From positions 10,742,517 to 10,806,516 of the forward strand of contig JAKSZU010000004.1 in assembly GCA_026018925.1 (NCBI GenBank): a DNA stretch of 64,000 bases. The letters are read 5' to 3'. The DNA is from Tupaia tana. Lineage: Eukaryota > Chordata > Mammalia > Scandentia > Tupaiidae. Below the pieces are notes generated by a model. That model saw nothing but the letters and a program-made list of their open reading frames with translations, made no database searches and had not been told where the DNA came from. The first letter of the stretch is position 1; every line of letters begins with the position of its first letter. This document shows, in pieces, positions 21,990 to 32,689 of this stretch. The translations under genes and the position numbers were made by a program.

Positions 21990-24290
21990 AGGCTTAGATT
22001 CTGAGGAGCACATAGAAATCGTGGGCCTCTGGAATATGCAGAACCCTGTCTGTGTTTCGTGGTTAATGACAGACATACACCGAGGGCTCGTGTGTGGGAG
22101 GTTCTGCACACGTGACCCCATGCTCAGTGGCCCCGCAGAGGTGAGTGCTGCCGCGTCTCCTGTATGTCTCTGGATTGCAAGGTTCGTCTGTCTGGTGGCA
22201 GAACCTGAGCTCAAGCCTAGCCCTGCGGTTCCACACGCCCTGCCAACGCCACGACAATTGCCTTGATACTTGCCGGCAAAGGCAGAGGTTCCCAGAGACA
22301 CACGTGACACGGGAAAGGCTGTGACTGGATACAAGCGAGAGGAGAAGACATTCGAGAGGGTCTGCTCTCACGTGGAGGCCCTGCGTGGCACTGCTCCTCG
22401 GGTAAGGCCGCCTTCTGTTACTCATGCTGTCTTCCTCTTGGTACTAACGCTCCCACACGCTAGACGGGGAAACTCCTGGAACCACCCTTACTCCAGAAAG
22501 GGCCAGAGCAGTGAGTTACTGGGAGACAGGAGTCGGTCCCCCTGTGGTTCTGGCAAGGATGGCAACAAGAGGGCAGCTGTGGTGGCCCTGTCCCAGTCCT
22601 CGCTCTCACTGCAGCTCCAGGTGGCTAATGGCATTCATTAGGGACCGGAGGGACCACTGGCGTCTTGGGGATGCTGCAGCTGTGTTTGGAGTTGAGCAGG
22701 GCGACGTGATGAAGAGCTTCTCTCCTAGCGCCCCTTCCAGGAGCCCAGCCCAGCAGAGGGCAGGTGGGAGGAGAAAGACAAGACGGGCCAGTGAGCCGAA
22801 CGGGCGTGCAGGGAGGGAAGCTGTCACGGAGCCATCTTCAGCATGTGGGTCTCCTAGACAAGGACAGGACAGACTGCGCTCAGAGCAGGTGATGAGCCAG
22901 TCAGCGTCCGCCAGGTCAAACATGTTTCGTTCTCTATCGTCTGTCCCTTTTTGCCCTGGCTGTGAGGAGACTCAGAACTCAGTCTCATGTTCAGTTCTTG
23001 TTCTTTCCTCCGTCGAGGTCTCTTGGTAAGATCCTTAGCCCCCTCTGATGTTCGGCGTCACATCCGTGTGCATGCTGTGAACTACCTGGAGTATCTTAGA
23101 AGGGCAGCAGGTGTAAAAGAAGGCCTAACGAGTACGGGGGTCAGACCAGAAGAGGGGAGCTTGTGAAGGGGGTGGCATCTGGATAGCTCTGTGCAGAGGG
23201 CGGGGCGCTCCAGCAGAGGGCACTGGGGCTGCCCTAACCGAGGGGACCTCCAGAGTTCTCGGAAAACCTGCATCTGGCAGGAAATGGTGTTTTTCAAACA
23301 AAGGCGGGGCAGCAGCAGTTTTCAGCTCTCAGGTACCGTCGAGACTGAGAAGACAACGTGTCCCCATGAACTGATGGCCGCATTAGGCTCATCCCACGTG
23401 CATTCTTCCACACGCCCCCAGACACGGTCCGTGCGGCTGAGCGTGGAGCAGGCGATCCTTTGCCGGGGCCAGAAGATCAGGAATCCCTGTGGTTTCCTGT
23501 CAGCCGTGCGTTCTGTCACGTGCCCAGTGGCGTGGGCATGGCTTCTGGGTGTGACAAAAAGAATAGCACTCACTGGCTCGCGGTGTGCCTTGCGGGAGAC
23601 GCGTAACCTCCGAGCCTCCGTGAGCGCGTGTGGAGTGAGGACCGGCACCCGTTTACAGGGGCCGTGGAGCTGAGGGGTTAAAACCAGCAGCTGCCTGGCC
23701 ACCCCTGCCTGCTTTCCCATGGCCATTTGCAAAGAAAGAGGACCTCACTGTGCCTACCAGTTATTCTGAGTGGCTGTCTTCCCCCATTCCTGTTGTCCAG
23801 TGCCCCCCCAGTCCCTCGGAATACTGTCCCGGGTCAGAGGGGGCTGCTCTGCCCTGGGGGTGCTCTGGGATGGAGCCAGGACTCAGGTGGGGTTCCCTTC
23901 CTCAGCTCCTGACTCTCCTGCAGGCCGGCCAGGTCGTGGGGGGTCGTGGCTCCCGCCGGAGGACGCTCTCTGGTTGAAGAAGAGGGGGGCGAGCCACTGC
24001 CTGTGCAGGTTCCGCAGAGCTGCTCCAGTGGCTGCCTGGAGGAGCGGCTCTCCCAGAGGCCAAACGCCGTGAGGAGGAATGTGAAGGGGTAGATCGGTGT
24101 GCCTCGGTTGTGCGTGACACCAGGGAGGCAGCCAACGGTGGCCAGAGGTCTGCTGTGAGGATTTGTCATGAGGACCTTTGAGCATTGTCCACAGGAAGGG
24201 GTGAGAGTCATGCCCTCTCCTGGCGTGGCGGGCGTTCCCCTGCTGACGGCTCTGGCTCCACCATTGCAGCTCGCGTACAAGGAAATGACT
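21990..24290. other. intergenic, unique sequence
   Basis: About 2.3 kb without lineage SINEs and without a recognisable gene. Open frames of 100-170 residues occur on both strands with no family resemblance I can name. Confidence 0.5.
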
Positions 24291-24291
24291 A

Positions 24292-24480
24292 AGCTTCTGC
24301 ACAGAGGGCATTCTTTATAGCAAGGTAAGAATTGGAAACAACCGAAATTTCTAGACAGGAGATGGGCTGTGATTCAGTCACGGCATAGAATACTATGCGA
24401 TGAAAAAGGAAACATCATTTCAAAACAAAAATTTCATGCTAAACTGTTGGGAGAATTGACGAAGGTTATAAAGCAATAAA
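24292..24480 (+). repeat. old L1 3' end
   Basis: GAATTGGAAACAACCGAAAT, GCATAGAATACTATGCGATG and AAGCAATAAAG match the conserved end of L1 ORF2/3' region. Confidence 0.7.
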
Positions 24481-24487
24481 GAATGGG

Positions 24488-24760
24488 TTCCTTTTTTTAA
24501 AGTCAACTTTTTATTTTGGAGTAACATTACATTTACAGAAAAGTGCCAAAGCTAGCACAGCATTTCTGTGACCACGCCCCCGGTCTCTCGTAGCACCAAC
24601 ACGTGAAATGACTGCGTACCCTCGTCAGAACGCGGACTAGCCTCAGTGTGTTACGTACTCGGGCCACTGGCTTTCACCAGTTTTTCCACTAAATCCCTTT
24701 GTTCTGTTTCAGGATCCAACCCTTTATGCCGTGTTGCAACACGCTCTACTTAGTTATTTA
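24488..24760 (-). repeat. old L1 3' UTR-type repeat
   Basis: TTTTGGAGTAACATTACATT, CAGAAAAGTGCCAAAGCTAG and CACCAGTTTTTCCACTAAAT are the hallmark of a widespread ancient L1 tail. Orientation is judged from the human counterpart. Confidence 0.55.
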
Positions 24761-24861
24761 TTTAAATGGTTCTCTTTCATTTTCTTATTATTGACAGATG
24801 GGGCTTCCTAGAGACAGAGGAAAAAACCTCAGTGAGGAGGGGCGTGGCCACACCCACATCG

Positions 24862-24990
24862 CATTTAATTTTTTTTTTTTAATTTGCCAGCGGGCACGTG
24901 TACTCACTGGAGGTTGGGAGTGAGAAAACACCCCTCCCGTGGGTAATGGTCACACCACAATCCCTTCTCCGTGTCGTCCTCGAGGATTTT
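24862..24990 (-). mobile_element. old tRNA-SINE L, 3' half
   Basis: TTTGCCAGCGGGCACGTGTA to CTCCGTGTCGTCCTCGAGGA; the head is missing. Confidence 0.6.
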
Positions 24991-24992
24991 TC

Positions 24993-25140
24993 TTTTAACG
25001 AATTATTTTTTATTATTATTTTTTAACTTGGTACAGGGCACATGTCCTCACCAGAAAGAACAGAGAGAGACACGGGTTGGGGGTAAGTGAGAAAGCAAGC
25101 CACCTGGTCTGGACTCGAACTGCAGGTGACCATGTGGGCA
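24993..25140 (-). mobile_element. old tRNA-SINE, S-like, truncated head
   Basis: AACTTGGTACAGGGCACATG, GTGAGAAAGCAAGCCACCTG, GACTCGAACTGCAGGTGACC. The head breaks off into a CA repeat. Confidence 0.6.
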
Positions 25141-25144
25141 AGCG

Positions 25145-25183
25145 CACGTGCGCACGCACGCGCGCACACACACACACACACAC
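25145..25183. repeat. (CG/CA)n simple repeat
   Basis: Alternating purine-pyrimidine CGCACGCACGCGCGCACACA run. Confidence 0.9.
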
Positions 25184-25273
25184 TCCTGGTGTGGTTTTTG
25201 GTTTAGTTTGGTTTGGTTTTCTATAGGCTGTGTGTGCTCAACAGAGAGAGAAAGTGAGAAATCATCCTTCAGG

Positions 25274-25535
25274 GGACCAGCAGTTGGCGTAATGGCTATG
25301 TCACTGGACTCCCACGTAGTCGACCATGGTTCGCATCCCGGACCCGGTGGCTTAAACTCATGCTGAGTGTGTGTGCGTGTGTGCCCAAGATCCTGAGAGG
25401 AGAATGGAGGAGAATGGATTGCAGCATGGCCATCCCCCCTGGTGGGTGATTTCTCACTTTCTGTCTCTCTGTCTCTGTCTCTGTCTGGTGAGCGCACCCG
25501 CCCTATAGCAAAAACCTCTTCAAAAAAAAAGAAAT
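25274..25535 (+). mobile_element. tRNA-SINE L, nested
   Basis: Complete + strand copy. TSD AAATCATCCTTCAGG at 25259-25273 and AAATCACCCTTCAGG at 25536-25550. Confidence 0.95.
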
Positions 25536-25629
25536 AAATCACCCTTCAGGGGGACTGGCCATACCACAGTCCATTCTCCATTCTCCTCTTGGGATTTTGG
25601 GCACTCAAATGGCATGCCAAGCATATTTT

Positions 25630-25644
25630 GTTTTTCTTTTGGAG

Positions 25645-25687
<43 letters not shown>

Positions 25688-25918
25688 AGGAAGTGTGCAC
25701 TCGCCGGAAAGACAGAGACAGAGAGACAGAAAGTGAGAAATTAACCCTCAGGTGGGATGGCCACACTGCAATCCCTTCTTCTCTGTTCTCCTCTTGGGAT
25801 CTTGGGCACGCATGCACACACGCCCGGCGTGAGTTTAAGCCACTGGGTCCAGAATTTGAACCATGGTCGGCTACATGGGAGTTCAGTGACATAGCCATTA
25901 CACTAACTGCTGGTCCCA
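25630..25918 (-). mobile_element. tRNA-SINE L, nested, 36-T tail
   Basis: Uninterrupted T36 at 25647-25682. Imperfect TSD CCAAGCATATTTT and CCAGGCACATTTT. Confidence 0.93.
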
Positions 25919-26014
25919 CCAGGCACATTTTTTAAGCCGTGGAGTCTGGGACTCAAACCACACTGTCAGCCATATGGCTTCTAGTCACCTTAACCTCCAC
26001 GCTACCTGCCGGGC

Positions 26015-26292
26015 CATCTGGTATGTTTTTGGTTTTGTTTTTGAAAGAATTATTTAACTTTATTTAATTTGACCAGAGAGGGACAGAGCAAGAGAGAGAA
26101 AATGAGAAAGCAAGCTACCAGGTCTGGGGCTCAAATCACAGTCGACCATGTAGGAGTCCAGCGCCCTTAACCACCACACCACCTGCTGGCCCCACATCTG
26201 GTGTGGTTTTTAAGCCACTGAGTCCAAGACAAACTGTGCAATCAGCCATGTGACATCCACCTCACATCAACACCAGGTCACAGCCTGGTCCC
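26015..26292 (-). mobile_element. old SINE head split by a SINE S
   Basis: Outer piece resumes at 26197 as CTGGTGTGGTTTTTAAGCCA and ends CACAGCCTGGTCCC. The inner copy (next entry) duplicated CATCTGGT.TG. Confidence 0.65.
26030..26194 (-). mobile_element. tRNA-SINE S, nested
   Basis: TTTAATTTGACCAGAGAGGG tail and head ending CACCTGCTGGCCCC, within the old SINE above. Confidence 0.88.
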
Positions 26293-26301
26293 AAGAATGT
26301 T

Positions 26302-26804
26302 TTGTTGTTTGCTATCAGATATACATGCTCGCCAGAGAGGAAGAGACAGGGAAAGAAATCACCCCCTGGGGAATGGCTGCGCAACAGTCTCTTCTCCATT
26401 CTCCTCTCTGGACTTTTTTTTTTTTTTTTTTTTGTAGAGGTTTTTGCTATAGGACACATGCGCTCACCAGAAAGACAGAGAGACAGACAGACAGCGAGAA
26501 ATCACCCCCCAGGGGGATGGCCATGCCGCAATCCCTTCTCCATTCTCCTCTCGGGATCTTGGGCATGCACGCACACGCGCCCGGCATGAGTTTAAGCCAC
26601 CAGGTCCGGGACTCGAACCGCGGTCAACTACATGAGAGTCCAGCAACATAGCCATCACGCCAACTACTGGTCCCTCCTCTCTGGATTTTGAGCAGGCACG
26701 CACAAGCACCAGGCTTGACTCTCAAGCCACCAGGTGTGGGACCTCATCTATGCAGTTGGCCATGTGGGATCCAGCTGCCCCAACCTTCACACTGCCTGCT
26801 AGCC
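26302..26804 (-). mobile_element. old tRNA-SINE L split by a young L
   Basis: 3' half at 26302-26412 (CTCTTCTCCATTCTCCTCTC) and 5' half at 26673-26804, ending TGCCTGCTAGCCTC. Confidence 0.85.
26415..26672 (-). mobile_element. tRNA-SINE L, nested
   Basis: Complete. The TSD is TCCTCTCTGGACTTTT before and TCCTCTCTGGATTTT after, so the insertion fell in the matching part of an older copy. Confidence 0.93.
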
Positions 26805-26814
26805 TCAGATGTCA

Positions 26815-27012
26815 TATTGCCAGAGAGAGATGGAGAGAACAGACGCTGCCCAGAGGGTGTGCTCACACTGCAATCCCATCTCCTCCACCTCTCCATCCGT
26901 TAGGATTTTAGGCGTGCACACACTCCCAGCGTGTCTCTCAGGCCACAGGGTCCAGGACTCAGACCGCACATTTGGTCAGTTGGGATTCAGTTATCTTAAC
27001 CTCCAGGCCACA
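26815..27012 (-). mobile_element. old tRNA-SINE L
   Basis: GTGTGCTCACACTGCAATCC, GGCGTGCACACACTCCCAGC and a decayed head with GGTCAGTTGGGATTCAG. Confidence 0.6.
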
Positions 27013-27063
27013 GTAGTTATTATTTGTGGCCCATGTTTTTGGGGGAGGAGGGGTTATTTTATC

Positions 27064-27241
27064 TCACCTTTTTAAAATTTATTTTATTTTATTTAACTTT
27101 ACTTACTTATTTTAATTTGACCAGAGAGGAACAGAGAGAGATAGAGAAAGTGAAAAAGCAAGCTGCCAGGTCCAGTACTCAAACCATGGTCAGCCATGTA
27201 GGAGTCCAGCGTCCTTAACCACCACACCACCTGCCATCCCC
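27064..27241 (-). mobile_element. tRNA-SINE S
   Basis: TTTAATTTGACCAGAGAGGA tail; flanked by TTATTTTATC on both sides. Confidence 0.88.
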
Positions 27242-27249
27242 TTATTTTA

Positions 27250-27400
27250 TCATTTTTGTAAAGTTTTTGCTACAGAACACATGTGCTCACTGGAGAGAGA
27301 GAGAAAGGAGAAAAAAAGAGTGAGAAATCACCCCCTAAGGAGGTGGCCATGCTCTAATCCCTTCTAAATTTTCCTTTCAGGATTTTAAGCGCGTGTGCGT

Positions 27401-27438
<38 letters not shown>

Positions 27439-27541
27439 AGATGTGCCTGGCATGTTTTTCAAGCCACTGGGCCCACAACTCAAACTGCAGTCGGCCATGT
27501 GGGATCCAGTCACCTTAACCACTGTGCCACCTGACTGGCCT
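27250..27541 (-). mobile_element. old tRNA-SINE L with expanded CA tract
   Basis: Body interrupted by (CA)17 at 27403-27436, grown from the CG/CA-rich part of the SINE; head ends GCCACCTGACTGGCC. Confidence 0.85.
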
Positions 27542-27544
27542 GGT

Positions 27545-27765
27545 TTGTTTTAATTTTTTATTTTCATTTTCATTGCTAGTGGGTGTATGCATTTGCTGGA
27601 AGGAGAGAGAAAGAGTACCCCACCATGGGGTATGGTCACAGCCCCGTTCCTTCTCCATTTCTTCGTCCTGTCAGGATGTGGGGCATGCATGCTCTTGTTT
27701 TTTTCCGACCACTGGGGGGCAGGGGTCCAGCTGTGGTCGGCCACATGGGATCTGGCTTGTTTCCT
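27545..27765 (-). mobile_element. old tRNA-SINE L
   Basis: TTGCTAGTGGGTGTATGCAT, GGTATGGTCACAGCCCCGTT, GTGGTCGGCCACATGGGATC. Confidence 0.6.
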
Positions 27766-27769
27766 GACA

Positions 27770-28360
27770 GTTCGGCTGCATGCCAGGCATACTGAGCTCT
27801 GCACAGGTATTGCTTCGATCAGCCCTGCAGTGATGGCAGTTGGTGTTGGCACCTCCGTCTCATCGTCACGCGGTATGGAAGCGAGTCCCAGCTTGTCCGG
27901 TTCTGAAGCTGTCCCAGCACGGGGCTGGCACATGGGCCACAGATGCCCACGTCGCACTAGTGCCAGGTCATTGCAGGAGTGAGGAAGCGAGTCTAGGTTC
28001 CAGAGCCTTGTCCTCCGGCCTTCGTTCCTTCTCCCAGGACTCCCTCTGCACCTCGCGCCCAAGTCCTCCCTCTTCGTGGCCTGATTCGGGCCCAGCTCCT
28101 GTCGTGCGCCATGCTCCCTGCAGCACTGACTGCAGACAGCCGCACTGCCCCGGACCTGCAGTGTCTTTGTGTCCTTAGGGCGTGACCCTGCACTTCCCTT
28201 ACAGGTGCTGTGGCGGCCTCTGAGGCCTGGGAGGACCCGGTGGACTCAGAGCAGTGGGACCCTCTGCAGTTTGCCTGGTCTATTCCCTCACCTTTTACGG
28301 ATTTATGGATTTTAATTCTATGAGTGAGAGACAGAAATATAACACCTTTGACAGAGTTTT
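27770..28360. other. intergenic, unique sequence
   Basis: No gene or repeat recognised. Confidence 0.5.
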
Positions 28361-28362
28361 GT

Positions 28363-28624
28363 TTGGTTTTTGAGAGGTTTTTGCTATTGGGTGCATGTGC
28401 TTGCGAGAGAGAAAGAGAGAAAGCAAGAAATCACCCCCCGGGGGGTAACCACACTGCAGTCCCTTCTCCATTCTCCTCTCGGGATCTAGGGCATACATAC
28501 ACACATGCACTCACACTTCGACGTGAGTTTCAGGCCAGGGCCACTGAGTCTGGGGCCCAAACCACGGTTGACCACGTGAAAGTCCAGCACCTTAACCACT
28601 GCTCCACCTGGCCTGCTGGCTCCC
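28363..28624 (-). mobile_element. tRNA-SINE L, moderately old
   Basis: TTTTTGCTATTGGGTGCATG to CACCTGGCCTGCTGGCTCCC. Confidence 0.82.
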
Positions 28625-28739
28625 TCGACAGGGTCCTGATGCCTAGCTTAGGTCAGGGGCTGGCACACACAGGGTACGCAGGAAGGTCTCCCAGCACACA
28701 CCAGCGGCCATCTCACGGGGTCAGCCTCACCGACTGTCC

Positions 28740-28862
28740 ACTTTACTGCCAAGCCACTTCCCAGGCACCCCCATCCTCGCTTTACAGAAGAAATAGCCTC
28801 AGAGAGGTTGGACTTGCCCAGGGAAGCCGTTGATTCTAGAGCCCAAATGACGTAGCTAAAGC
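28740..28862 (-). repeat. MIR fragment
   Basis: TTTACAGAAGAAATAGCCTC, AGAGAGGTTGGACTTGCCCA, then a decayed end. Confidence 0.6.
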
Positions 28863-28864
28863 CA

Positions 28865-29780
28865 TTGTGAGCTCAAGCCAGGGTGACGGTATGTGTGGCC
28901 CGGGCAGCGTCACGACCTTGTCCATCATGGCGGCCGTGGTGTGGCCTCTCAGGAGTCGTGGTAGAGCCCCTTGCACAGGGCCTACCATGTAGTGGTCCTG
29001 CCAGAATCGAGGGCTCTTTTCGGAGTTAGGGTGTGTGGGACATGGGGTCTCCAGCTCCACCCAGCAAGCCTTCAGGATCCTCCCCTCCCCGATTCCAGGC
29101 TCTCCTCCTGGCAGAGGTGGGCTGGGATCCTGGCTTGGCTGGCACCACTCCCTTGTAGGGAGCTCGAGGACACCAGGGCTGGACACTGAGCCCCCGGCTT
29201 CTGACTCAGGCTGGCACCAGGGGGAGGGGCTGCTGACCTGGGCTTGGGCTTGAGCCATGCCCCAGGGCAGCAAGGCGGTCCTTCGCGGCTCTGGGGTGAT
29301 CAGAGAGCAGCGGGAAGGACGAGAGCACTGGGCAGATGCCCGGTCCTGGTGCCCTTTGTAGAGAGGACCCCAGGGCCCGAGGGCACAGTCCCAAGATTGG
29401 GCCTCTTGGGGCAGACCAACTCCTCCCCTTTGGAGTCTCCACCAGCCCCCTTCCCCGGGCTTCTGGTCATGGCTCTGCTTCTCCCCGACTGGGGACTGGG
29501 GACTGGTGGGCCAGGCACTTTGGCTCTGTCGCCTTCTGCTTGCTCCTCTGGACAGTGGGGAAAGTGATGCTTCTCCAAGGGGTAAATGCCATCCTCTGTG
29601 TGACCGGGCCGAGCTCGGGCTTCACACAGGGCCCGGTATGCCTCTTCCTGCCAGGCGGCCGGGAGAACAGAGGGACAGCTTCTGGGGAAGTTTGCCAGGC
29701 TCAGACCTTACCGTCATGCACCTGCTGCTTTCCCTGCCCACCAGAGGGACTCCCAGAACTTAGCCTCGCTCACGAACGTG
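28865..29780. other. intergenic, unique GC-rich sequence
   Basis: No gene or repeat recognised; open frames up to about 150 residues on both strands have no known resemblance. Confidence 0.5.
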
Positions 29781-29965
29781 TCACTCAGGCTCCGTGAACC
29801 TCAGTTTCTAACTTGCAAAACAGACACGATAATAGACAGTTTATTGATCAACAAGTTGGACTCTGGACCTTGTCTCTGCTGGGTCCTGGGGACCCAGAAA
29901 CAGAGGCGAAGGATACAGTGCCTGCCCTCAAGTCTGGCAGGGGAGGCAGACCTAAAATCAGTCAC

Positions 29966-30120
29966 CTGAGCCAGCAGGTAGATGGTGGTTAAGCTGCTTC
30001 ACTCCCACATGGCAGACTGCAGTTTGAGTCCCAGACCTGGTGGCTTGCTCATGTCCCCTTTCTCTACCTCTCTGTGGTGAGCATGTGTGCCCTGTAGCAA
30101 AATTAAAAGTAAATAAATAA
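29966..30120 (+). mobile_element. tRNA-SINE I
   Basis: Head (GAGCCAGCAGGTAGATGGTG) joined early to the CT-rich part as in S, yet ending GTGCCCTGTAGCAAAATTAA as in L. The LARP1B retrocopy landed in its A-rich tail. Confidence 0.8.
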
Positions 30121-32664
30121 GGCCTCCGCCCGGTGAGCAACTACCAGCTCCGGCCGCGCGCGGCTCGTGGCCCCGCTAGAGGTCCTCCGGCCGGCTCGCT
30201 GCGCCTCCGCCGCCGCCCGCGCCAGAGCTCAGTTCCCCAAAAATTATAAAAGCAGGAAAACTGAAGACAAAGAAATCCAATAAGGCTAGTGATTTCAGCC
30301 ATATGGCAAATTGGCCAACACCAAGTGAATTAGTGAACACTGGATGTCAGAGTATCATCAGCCAAGGAAATAAGCCACAAAATAGGAAAAAAGAAGAGAA
30401 AGCTGAGAAGAGAAGTAACAGTGAAAGCAAAGAAAACCGTGAAACAAAATTAGATGGTCCTGGAGAAAACCTCAGTGAGGATGAGGCTCAGACAAGTAAT
30501 CAGCGAAAAAGAGCTAATAAGCACAAGTGGGTGCCACTCCACTTAGATGATGTAAGACCAGACAGTCAAGAAAGACCTGGATCCCGGAACAGCTCAAGAT
30601 GTCAACCTGAAGCAAATCAGTCAACACATAACAATAGGAGAAATGACACACGAAGTGGCGGCGAGATAGAGAAAAGAGAGATGGTCACGATGAAGTTTCC
30701 AGTGTGAGAAGTGAAGGTGGTAATGTCCGAGGTTCCTTTAGAGGCGGAGGACGAGGAAGAGGACGGGGAAGAGGACGAGGCAGAGGAAATCCTCGATCGA
30801 ATATTACTTCAGCATAGAAAATTTAGAAAGAGACTTTTTTCTTCGGAGAAAGATGGATGAACAAGGTTTCCTGCCTATTTCACTGATTGCCGGCTTTCAC
30901 TGGGTTCAGGCTCTTACTACAAACGTTAATCTCATTTTAGAGGCACTAAAGGATAGCACAGAAGTGGAAATTGTGGATGAAAAAATGAGAAAAAAAGTAG
31001 AACCAGAAAAATGGCCAATTCCGGGTCCTCCTACTATACGTAACGTTCCGCAGACAGACTTCTCTCAACCGATTGATTGTCCGGAGTTCGTACCAGGCCA
31101 AGCCTTTTGCACACATACAGGTAACAGCTTTATTCTAGAGCTGATAGTGTAACAGTGAACTGTTTGGTCCAGTTTCCCTATTCTTTTAAAAGCTTATTGA
31201 AATTCAGTAGGAAAATGTAAGCTAACTAAATGACTTGATGCTCCGATTTCTATTTATATTACCTCTCACAGAGCATAAGTTAAAGATCTAAGAGTTATGG
31301 ACAAAGCTCTCTTACATTTCTTGTTACTTAATTATATATGTGTTCTTTGTCACATGGAGTTTCTGCCTGTGTTTTTAAAATTTTACTGAAGGACTATAGA
31401 TAGTATTGTGCCAGTTTTCTTCTTGCATGGTTGGAATTTTCTTAAATCTTACATTCAAGAGTGGAATATTCTTTTATTTTTTTTCCACCTAAGTCCTTCT
31501 GTCTTGGAAAGAATACCTACATTAGAAAGCAGAAATGGGATTTTCTTTGATATGTTTAGAATTTTCAAAATCTAATGTTAAGAATTTTTTCCTAGATCAT
31601 TTTTAAGACATTCCCTCTTGGGGAAAAAAAAAATGTGTGCTTAAACTTTTTTCAGTCAGGGTGATGATCTACTGATGCCTTTGGATGTCATTTGATCGGA
31701 ATGTGCAATGGAGTAGGTGACTGACTGAATGCCATTATAAATGTTGGAACAAATCGTGCTGCAGAAACGAAAGTGACCAGGCTCTCTTCTGTGCAAGAAT
31801 TTCTGCTCCCAATTCCTTGTGGAGAAGGTTGGGCCAACACTACAGTGGAGTAACATCTTTATAATGATGATGAGAGACAGACCTGAGGACTGCTGTTGTT
31901 TTTATAGAAGCTGTCCATTTCTGTGTAATTGGCCTGGGCTGAATGGGCTGCTTTTTTGCTTTTATTGATGGTGGGAAGGTTAATTATTATCATTCTGGAA
32001 ATACTGCAAGATTCTGTCTTTTATTTCCAGTTTTATGTACTTGTGTCCAGATCAATAAAGTAGAGAGGATTGAGTAACATTTCCCAGATTTAGGTTTTTT
32101 TGCTGTTTGATTTGCCTTTTTGTAGAGTGTACATTTTATAACTCACATGTTGTCATAATGTTTCACAGGTAGTATAAAATTTATTCATGTGGACACTTAA
32201 GGGATAAGAAATTTAAGAAATGAAAGAGGACATTTTTTTTCATTTATGCCTCAAAACGTGTCTTTGATATATCAGTATGAGAAACCTGCCCATCACAAAA
32301 GTATTTGTGACAGACAATCTCACAGATACGCTGTTTCTTTGTCAGTCCTCTGCTTCTGATCCCAGCAAGCCTCGTGGGCAGGTGTTTTAAAAGTTGAGCA
32401 AAAATGATACTGTTTTAGTAGTTTTTTCCTTTTTTAAGATATGATGCTGATTGTGTAAGTTAGATTTATTTACTATATAAATTTGAGGTCCAAGATGACA
32501 TTTTTTAACCAGCTTCTGAACAGGCATTGGGTCAATTAGTAAATAGAAAATTCTTTTCCCACAGCATAGCCAAGATAGGTTAGTCAATTTGGTGATGCCT
32601 GTCCATGAACGATTTATGCATTATTAATAAAATGATAAGAATAAAATTAAAATGTCTTTTTTAA
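30121..32664 (+). pseudogene. LARP1B: LARP1B processed pseudogene
   Basis: An intronless copy of La-related protein 1B mRNA, beginning with a GC-rich 5' UTR. From 30303 it reads MANWPTPSELVNTGCQSIIS and continues to HKWVPLHLDDVRPDSQE. One base is missing near 30655 (CGAAGTGGCG where the parent reads through a Trp), which throws the frame into a stop at 30707. Near 30800 about 55 residues are absent, including the first helix of the La motif. The second half (30819-31110) keeps [26 protein letters not shown] and PGQAF. After ACACATACAG at about 31121 the sequence continues with GTAACA, a 5' splice-site form, then 1.5 kb of AT-rich DNA and AATAAA at 32626 and 32640. The copied RNA was therefore probably a short isoform ending inside an intron. 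Flanks AAAAGTAAATAAATAA at 30105-30120 and 32665-32680 are the target duplication. Nearly intact codons suggest a fairly recent insertion. Confidence 0.93.
32626..32645 (+). terminator. copied poly(A) signals of the LARP1B retrocopy
   Basis: AATAAA at 32626-32631 and 32640-32645, about 20-35 bases before the 3' target duplication. A further AATAAA lies near 32053. Confidence 0.7.
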
Positions 32665-32689
32665 AAAAGTAAATAAATAAATAAGACTA

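Larger units (their letters stand above)
25195..26014 (-). mobile_element. old tRNA-SINE L split by two younger SINEs
   Basis: Three pieces (25195-25273, 25536-25629, 25919-26014) read as one reverse SINE: CTATAGGCTGTGTGTGCTCA, then GGACTGGCCATACCACAGTC to CAAGCATATTTT, then the head to GCTACCTGCCGGGCC. Confidence 0.85.
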
